Assembly: GCA_014058105.1 (NCBI GenBank)
Contig: JACGCM010001659.1
Coordinates: 124,001 to 188,000 of the forward strand
Direction of reading: 5' to 3'
Source of the DNA: Kingdonia uniflora
Taxonomy: Eukaryota; Streptophyta; Magnoliopsida; Ranunculales; Circaeasteraceae
DNA length: 64,000 nt
Part shown: in pieces, positions 58,331 through 64,000 of the stretch
Position numbering within the stretch: position 1 is the stretch's first letter
How the letters are laid out: every line of letters begins with the position of its first letter
The notes under the pieces: model-generated
Seen by the model: only the letters and a program-made list of their open reading frames with translations
What the model was told of the DNA's origin: nothing
Database searches by the model: none
Program-made: the position numbers and the translations under genes

Positions 58331-58699
58331 AGAAAGGTAATGATGGTGGAGATATACGTAGTGCTTGTTGGATGCGATTCCTTCGGAGCCCAAAAAGTGG
58401 AGAAAACTGATAGTTACAACTTGTGTCAGCATACTGAGTGTTGGAATTCTATTATGAATGGGAACTGATCTGTCGTCACCTAAAGGGGCTGTGATGGTAA
58501 GAAAAGTACTGTTGGAGTACCAGTGCTCGTGACTTTGGCTTTTCCCTTTAGTATAGTCTTGAGCTGCTGTTCTTGAACTTCGATCATGGCATCCCAATAA
58601 TCTTCCATAGTAGCTTCTGAAGATTTTACAGAGGTCATATCTTCGTCGGTATATGGGTTTTGGCTTTCTCCTGGTTGGCAATATTGCTGACTGTAGTTA

Positions 58700-59983
58700 T
58701 CATCGGGTAATGTAGATGCCTGTGATGTTATGGCTGCCTGTCATGTTGTGGCTGCTACAAACTGGTCATTCAAAGTCTGTAGAACCTTGACTTGGCGTTC
58801 TTCCGAGGTCAATGAGGATATCGATCCTTAATCGAATCCATTAAAAGCTGAGAGACATTAGCCGAAGAGACTAATGTACCTACTGCTTTCTGATTTTCTG
58901 TTTTAAAAGATAAAACATACTCTCATACTCTTCAGTTGCTTTATTGACTAATGCAACAACACGTTTAGTTTCAAACCCATCCCACCATCTATAAAAGAAG
59001 GTGCGTTGGAGAATGGGGAGTTTCAGATCATCAAAACATGTTTCGAAGTCCCATTTCCAAATCCATGTGATCTGGAATTCTATAAAATACCATAAGGTAT
59101 TTCTGTCGATAGGTGGATTGGTAACAGTTTTTCCTTTGAGCTTTGGATGAAATTCATACCAAAGCGTAAAGGGATCCTGAAGGGCTTTCGGAAGAACATC
59201 AAAGTTGGGTCCTATTTTTTCCCACCAATTGAGGAACCAAGTGGGGAAACTGGATTTTTTGATAATATCTGGATTGAGGCAGAAAAACCAAGTATGTTTT
59301 TTGACAGGGTTCTAATAGTAAAAAGTAAAATACCAGGCTTGAATATAATCCCAATAGTTATATTGTTGGCCATTCAGTTTAAGGGACCTAGATTTAGTAG
59401 GATCTAGAGCCCATTCAGATAGGTGCAAAACCTTAGTAACATAACACTTAGAATATGTTATAGAACTTTTCAGGTCTTTTGGATTGATATGATGGTGTTC
59501 AAGTTGAACAGATGCAGTTTCGATTAACATTGCCTCATAGACATACCGATAACGGCCCTCTTGGACCATATAATTTTTATTTGCAAAATAACATTCTTTG
59601 AGACCCCAAACATCTTGATGGAGTTTAAGGTCATCAAAGGAAAGGGTTAACATGCTTTCGGTAACCAGTACTTTTTGGTAGTAAATAGTGTCCTGTTTAA
59701 GGGCATCTTTAACAATTTTCTTGGTTTCCTTATTAGTGTTGGTAGGCTTCAGATTCTTTTTTCTATTGTTATGACCCCAGCCTTGTTCATGAGGTTTTAT
59801 GTTCAACTTTTTCCTATAGAAATTCCCTAGTAAGAAAATCAGGGAGAGAATTTTGATTGCCTTTAATATACTCAATAGAGAAATCAAAAGCAGATAGTTC
59901 AGATTGCCATCTGGCAAATATTTATTTTGATACAAGGTTTTTAACATCTTTCTGAATGATGTCTTTAGCAGAGCTGCAATCAA
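58700..59983 (-). pseudogene. Pararetroviral region downstream of RNase H
   Basis: A minus-strand frame (59983-59312) continues past the RNase H end. Further pieces to about 58900 in other frames are rich in Trp, for example a WFLNWWEKIGP word near 59230 and IEFQITWIWKWDFE near 59070. Such Trp-rich regions follow RNase H in endogenous plant pararetroviruses; I do not know a function. Frame breaks lie near 59300. Confidence 0.6.
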
Positions 59984-61110
59984 TTCTAAGTAAAAATGGT
60001 TGATTTAATAAGTCATCCTGAAATTTAGAAATGCCTTTAACAATAGCAAGCATTTCCTTTTTAATTGTGGAATAGTTATTTTGAACCACTTTCCATTTTT
60101 GAGATGTAAAACGAAGTAATTCTTCTTTTTGGGAAGAAGGATTCCTTTGTTTTAAAATATCGCTAAATCCCAGATCAGAGGCATCAGTTTCTACAATATA
60201 ATTTGATGCGTTGAACCATTTGTGTATGTTCAGAAGTCCAGGGGGCAGGAGTCTTAGTGAGTCTATTGTATAATATTGCGCTATCCTGGGCAAGATTATG
60301 ATAGTAGTACTACAATGTAATTGAGACTACCAAGAAATCGTTGTAATTGGGTTTTCTCTCTTATTTCATCTAGAAATTTGGAGGCAAACTCAATGCTTTT
60401 GTCAATAAGAACTATTTGTCCTTTGGAAATATTATGTCCTAAGAATCTAACTGTTAATTGAAATAGTTTAATCTTCGGGGCATATATGTCTAGACCATTA
60501 CGACGGATAACATCCTTAAGGATTTTAAGGTGTTTAAAGTGCTGATCAAGTGTAGTAGAAAATAAGAGAATATCATCAATATAGACAATACAAAAGTCAG
60601 AATAAGGCATGAAAATATCATTCATAATATTTTGAAATTCAGATGGGGCATTTTTTAAGCCAAAAGGCATAACATTCTATTCATAATGGCCAAATGGTAC
60701 TGTAAATGCAGTTTTATATTTATCTATCTCACTAATCTGGATTTGCCAATATCTAATTTCAAGTCAAATTTGGAGAAGATAATAGCATTATAAAGACAAT
60801 TTAGAAGGTCTTTTTTATTAGGGATTGGGTAACGAATCCATTTAAGAGAGTCGTTGAGAGGCTTATAGTTGACTACAAGTCTAGGAATACCCCTTTCTTT
60901 TTCAGCATTCTTGTTAACATAAGGTTTTTATCAGGAAGATCCTAGATTTCTTTTTTACATAAAATAAGATATTCAGAATTCATCTGACTAGGCCTAGCCT
61001 TAGTAGGAATTTGGGTTTTTTTCGTCAAAATCCGGTTTGTATGGCAAGGAAACAACATGTTTCTTTCGATCCCAGAAAACATTAGGAATGTTGTTACAAA
61101 CTTCATTAAT
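59922..61110 (-). pseudogene. Pararetroviral reverse transcriptase and RNase H
   Basis: The reverse transcriptase shows MPFGLKNAPSEFQ and the catalytic YIDD (60572-60583) followed by FLGHNIS and LQRFLGSLNYI. RNase H shows VETDASDLGF and an EMLAIVKGI word. The RT N-terminal part (60680-60940) is broken by stops and one frame change, and the RT/RNase H junction is broken near 60294. Confidence 0.88.
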
Positions 61111-61188
61111 GAATTGATGTTCCATAGTCTTGATTCTAATTTTGATCTCAGAGGACTGAAGCTTGTGGGAAATGTCCATGACATGACA

Positions 61189-61620
61189 TTATTCTTGAAA
61201 GAAATTTAGATGGTTTGTTTTAGAATCAATTATAGTTTTAAGTTCATTAATGATCCTGACTTCAGGATCCCTAATAAATTCAAAACTATTTTCTTGACCT
61301 TGATAATTACACCATATCCCTTTCTGATCAACCTTATGCAAAGGCATAAAGAGACTAAGGAAATGAGTGCCAAAAATGATTTGCTGCTGAAGGTTGCGAA
61401 CCAAAAGAAAGGTAGAAGGAATACAAGCAACTTTGTTACATATAAAAGCTTCAGGGAGTTTATAATGGATTTCCAGCGTATTACCACTAGCAGAGATAAA
61501 AGATTGGATAGTTTTTTAAAAATATTTGGTAGGAACCAATCCTTCTTGTATACAGTTAAGGTCAGCGCCACTATCTACAAGGGCGATGGCATTTTTGATT
61601 GTAAATTCATTGTTAATGAT
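61189..61620 (-). pseudogene. Pararetroviral aspartic protease
   Basis: The active-site word VDSGADLNCI lies at about 61549-61578 on the minus strand and is intact. Downstream pieces are frame-shifted twice before 61189, so no full protease can be read. Confidence 0.8.
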
Positions 61621-61949
61621 AATGGTACTTTACCAGACATCTTGATATCCTGGAGTATTTGTTGGAGACATATACTTAGGACTTTAGTTCTATTGTCAGG
61701 ATTAGGGATCGTGTCTACAATGGATATAATTTCACTATGGGTAGTAATCCATTGATGTTATGAATGGTCTTCCAATGATTAGGAAAAATGAATTCTGAAT
61801 ATTCGTCACAAGGTGGTTCTGGTACAGTGAAATAAGTACTGTGGTCAATTTGCTTGACTGATTTGGTATGGGGAGAAGGACTGTGTTTCGAGGTGGTACG
61901 GATTAACAGTTTTCTAAACTTTAGTTTAGAATCTACAACACTTTGGAGT

Positions 61950-62030
61950 TCATGCTGTTTTGTGGTATACTAGTTTGTTAGGTGTCCTTGTGGGACACAC
62001 TTATAACAAATACGGGTTGTAAGTTGATTA
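61950..62030 (-). pseudogene. Pararetroviral capsid zinc-finger remnant
   Basis: A minus-strand CYKCVPQGHLTN word has the first three ligands of a CX2CX4HX4C finger; a stop follows it and the fourth ligand is Tyr. It stands upstream of the protease, as the nucleocapsid finger does in this family. The flanking 62030-62230 adds nothing recognisable. Confidence 0.6.
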
Positions 62031-63080
62031 AAAGCACTGTTATACTTTTTACGTTTTCTATGTTTGTGGTAAAAAGGAAACTGGTGATAATATTCCCTTG
62101 TTGACGGGTGTTCTGATAAATTCGGCTTGTTAAGTGGATATTCAGATTCTTTTGTAAAGAATAATTCCGGAGGGTTAGATCCTTTAGAAGAATTTTGGTG
62201 GGATAATTATTTATTTATTTATTATTATTTTTTGTAGTTTAAGGCCAAGGGTACATCTTTGGAGGATACAATAAATATCGTTTTGTAAAGTCAAACAAAC
62301 GTAGGAAGGTTTGATATGAGGTAGGTGTTTTTGTGGATTCTTCTTTTATGCCAAATCATTTGGTTATTAAACACTCTTTAGGATTCATGCAAGTTGCTTG
62401 CTCTATTTACTTCATGACCATTTACATGGTGGTGACGGGTGACCCCATAGCATTTAGGATATTGTCCATCTAAGTGCCCCTACTTGGTATACCAATACTA
62501 TATTCAAACCCAATAAATATTTGGACCACGTGTAAATTGTAATGCATATAGCTATCATGTACTACTAAAATTATCCAACTTCTCACACACACAATCATAC
62601 AAAAACATTGAATATTCACGGAAGGCAGCTACCATTGACTCTTGGAGTTTGAGATGAGGTAGTGTTTTATGGGATCTTCTTTAGGCCAAATCATTTGGTT
62701 CATGTTTACAATAGAAGTTGTTGCTCTCCAAAGTTCCTACATACCTTAATTACCTAGGATATTATCCATCTAAAGTGCCTTTAGATACATAACTTGAAAT
62801 AAATCATGTACATGAGCAAAAAATGATTTTGAGGGATCACATATTATCTCGAGCAAACTGTTCTTTACACTAGTGTGTTCGTGCATGTGCTTTGTATGTG
62901 ACCAAACCTAAACTCTTGTTTTTGGAAACAAGAAAACAGTTGAAAACCATCTTCATAACATAGACAACTCGACGTTGAATTGTAACAAAACTTGCTCTTT
63001 TATTTGCATCATTACTAACAATTTTTGGGTAAAGTTATTTTCAACTGCAATCTCGTGAAATAACACTTGTGTAAGGTGAG

Positions 63081-63545
63081 TTGTACGACTGATCACTCAT
63101 TTCCACCCTCTCCTCCCTCTAGATTCTATCTTTTCCAAGTCACTAGCATCCAATGAAATTATATTATATAATAGTATCCGAGTACGACACGAAACCCACC
63201 ATCTTTATTAAAGTCGGAATGGCTGGACCAGCACATGTGCCATTGCATTTACTAGTTAACCAACTACTCTCACAACATCAACATTGAATTGAATATTCAG
63301 TATTCACTGAAATCAGTGTGTTGAGTATACAGCCTTCACTGAATCCCAAAACTCCATTTTCTCTCTCTCTATTATTAGATTCATTATTTTACTTCTCTCA
63401 AAAGATTTCTTTGCTGTTTGGAAAAAATAACTAGAAAAATCTTTGGTTGTCATTTTCGACAGATTCGGGTCCCTCTTTGTTTTGCTGTCACAATTAGGCC
63501 TACAAATATTAGAGGAGACTTGGAGAGACAAAGTTCAGAGAGGGG
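63081..63545. promoter_or_regulatory. Upstream region of MTP8-like gene
   Basis: About 460 bp between the duplicated unit and the ATG. It contains CT-rich leader-like sequence near 63357-63375 but no convincing TATA box. The promoter is inferred only from position. Confidence 0.4.
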
Positions 63546-63744
63546 ATGGAGGGAGAAATGAAGACACCTCTGTTGATGGGTGTGGTTGAAGAAGAGATTA
63601 ATGGGTTTTGGGTATGTAGGAGGAACTCGGTGAGTACATTTAGAGGCGATTTCGTGTCGAATTTGCCTAGTAAAGTGAAGTCTGGATTGGATCCTGAGGA
63701 CCCCTCTCATATAGATTTGTCTAAGACTAAAGGGTTGATTGATG
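63546..63744 (+). CDS. MTP8: MTP8-like manganese/cation diffusion facilitator, exon 1 (continues outside)
   Basis: The ATG at 63546 begins a 66-codon exon ending at the donor GATG/GTAATC. The protein starts acidic with a TPLL dileucine-type word, then FRGDFVSNLPSKVKSGLDPED and HIDLSKTKGL, the soluble N-terminus of plant MTP8-type transporters that move Mn(II) into vacuole or Golgi. Membrane segments and the metal-site exons must lie to the right of the window. The exon is intact, unlike copy A at 49648, from which it differs in about a third of residues. Family assignment rests on this short N-terminus alone. Confidence 0.75.
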
Positions 63745-64000
63745 GTAATCTTTTGTTTAAATCCCATTCCTTTTTATTTTGGGTTGATTCAAGTATGTTT
63801 TTTGGATTGCAATATTTATTTATATGACTCTGTAAAAAAGTCACCTTTTTGTCACCTTTATAAGATTGTCGATTTGTTAATGAATACTGGCTACTGTTCA
63901 ATAGGAGAAAGAATAAAGATAAAGTGAAAAACTACACTTTTCATGACTTTTAAGAGGTTAATGATACCATCATGGCCTTAACTTAGGATGATGAGAATTT

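Larger units (their letters stand above)
56936..62232 (-). mobile_element. Endogenous plant pararetrovirus (Caulimoviridae), rearranged
   Basis: Comparison with unit 1 shows extra sequence between ...CTTTAAAGACAT and TTGTAGTTTAAGG. On the minus strand it holds, in order, a CCHC-type region, aspartic protease, reverse transcriptase, RNase H, a further conserved reading region, a promoter-like block, a polyadenylation word and an initiator-Met primer site. This is a pararetroviral, not LTR-element, layout: no LTRs and no integrase. The type resembles endogenous florendovirus/petuvirus-like copies, by general similarity only. Stops break every region and no movement-protein region was identified. 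A short piece at the left end is inverted. Confidence 0.85.
51690..63080 (+). repeat. Duplicated MTP8 segment, unit 2, opened by two insertions
   Basis: Pieces in register with unit 1 are 51700-51904 (end of exon 1 plus intron start), 56760-56935 and about 62233-63080. Between them lie a copia element and a pararetrovirus fragment. The exon piece keeps CGATTTGTCTACAATC and the donor CATG/GTAATT, but its 5' half is replaced by unrelated sequence. Confidence 0.85.

Overview
This is a stretch of nuclear DNA from a flowering plant, probably a eudicot. Evidence: intron-split genes with GT/AG junctions, a plant-type ORC1 carrying a PHD finger inside its BAH region, a plant DBP8/RH36-type DEAD-box helicase, an MTP8-type metal transporter first exon, and a dense load of plant transposable elements, including an integrated plant pararetrovirus. 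I cannot name the species.

Three host loci are visible. (1) ORC1 runs on the minus strand from its ATG at 15787 to at least 1836. Twelve exons with consistent phases encode about 695 residues (PHD, BAH, AAA+); the exons for the C-terminal winged-helix part are not in the window and should lie to the left. (2) A DEAD-box helicase of the DBP8/DDX49/RH36 type runs on the plus strand, 35603 to 48704, in six coding exons plus a 5' UTR intron; it is complete (578 residues). (3) An MTP8-like manganese/cation-diffusion-facilitator locus on the plus strand enters at the right edge: a good first exon at 63546-63744, plus an older stranded copy at 49648-49840 and a fragment of a third near 51700.

The rest is largely mobile DNA, much of it nested and datable by target-site duplications (TSDs). 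ORC1 introns hold a gag-only LTR retrotransposon (4540-7935, TSD AGTTC) whose edge is only about 50 bp from a splice acceptor, a hAT-type MITE, a LINE tail broken by a tRNA-derived SINE with a 14-bp TSD, a stretch that reads like mitochondrial DNA, and a 179-bp tandem triplication. Between ORC1 and the helicase lie a 175-bp tandem triplication, copia debris and a RNase-H-bearing LINE (23759-35157). The LINE is flanked by a 15/16-matching TSD and sits directly in front of the helicase 5' UTR. It is itself interrupted near its 3' end by three end-to-end TTA-flanked inverted-repeat elements, the largest of which carries a broken plant-mobile-domain (PMD) gene. The helicase introns hold an 846-bp inverted-repeat element and a direct-repeat pair like a small LTR element.

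Right of the helicase, a segment holding the end of MTP8 exon 1 and part of intron 1 has been duplicated in tandem. The second copy was then opened twice: by a copia element (51905-56754, minus strand, TSD ACATC/ACATT) and by a rearranged endogenous pararetrovirus (about 56936-62232).

The observations most worth following are the splitting of the helicase gene from its ancestral upstream region by 11.4 kb of nested elements, the PMD-carrying TTA-type element with a small relative beside it, the gag-only element next to an ORC1 acceptor, and the pararetrovirus with its promoter-repeat block and inverted end.
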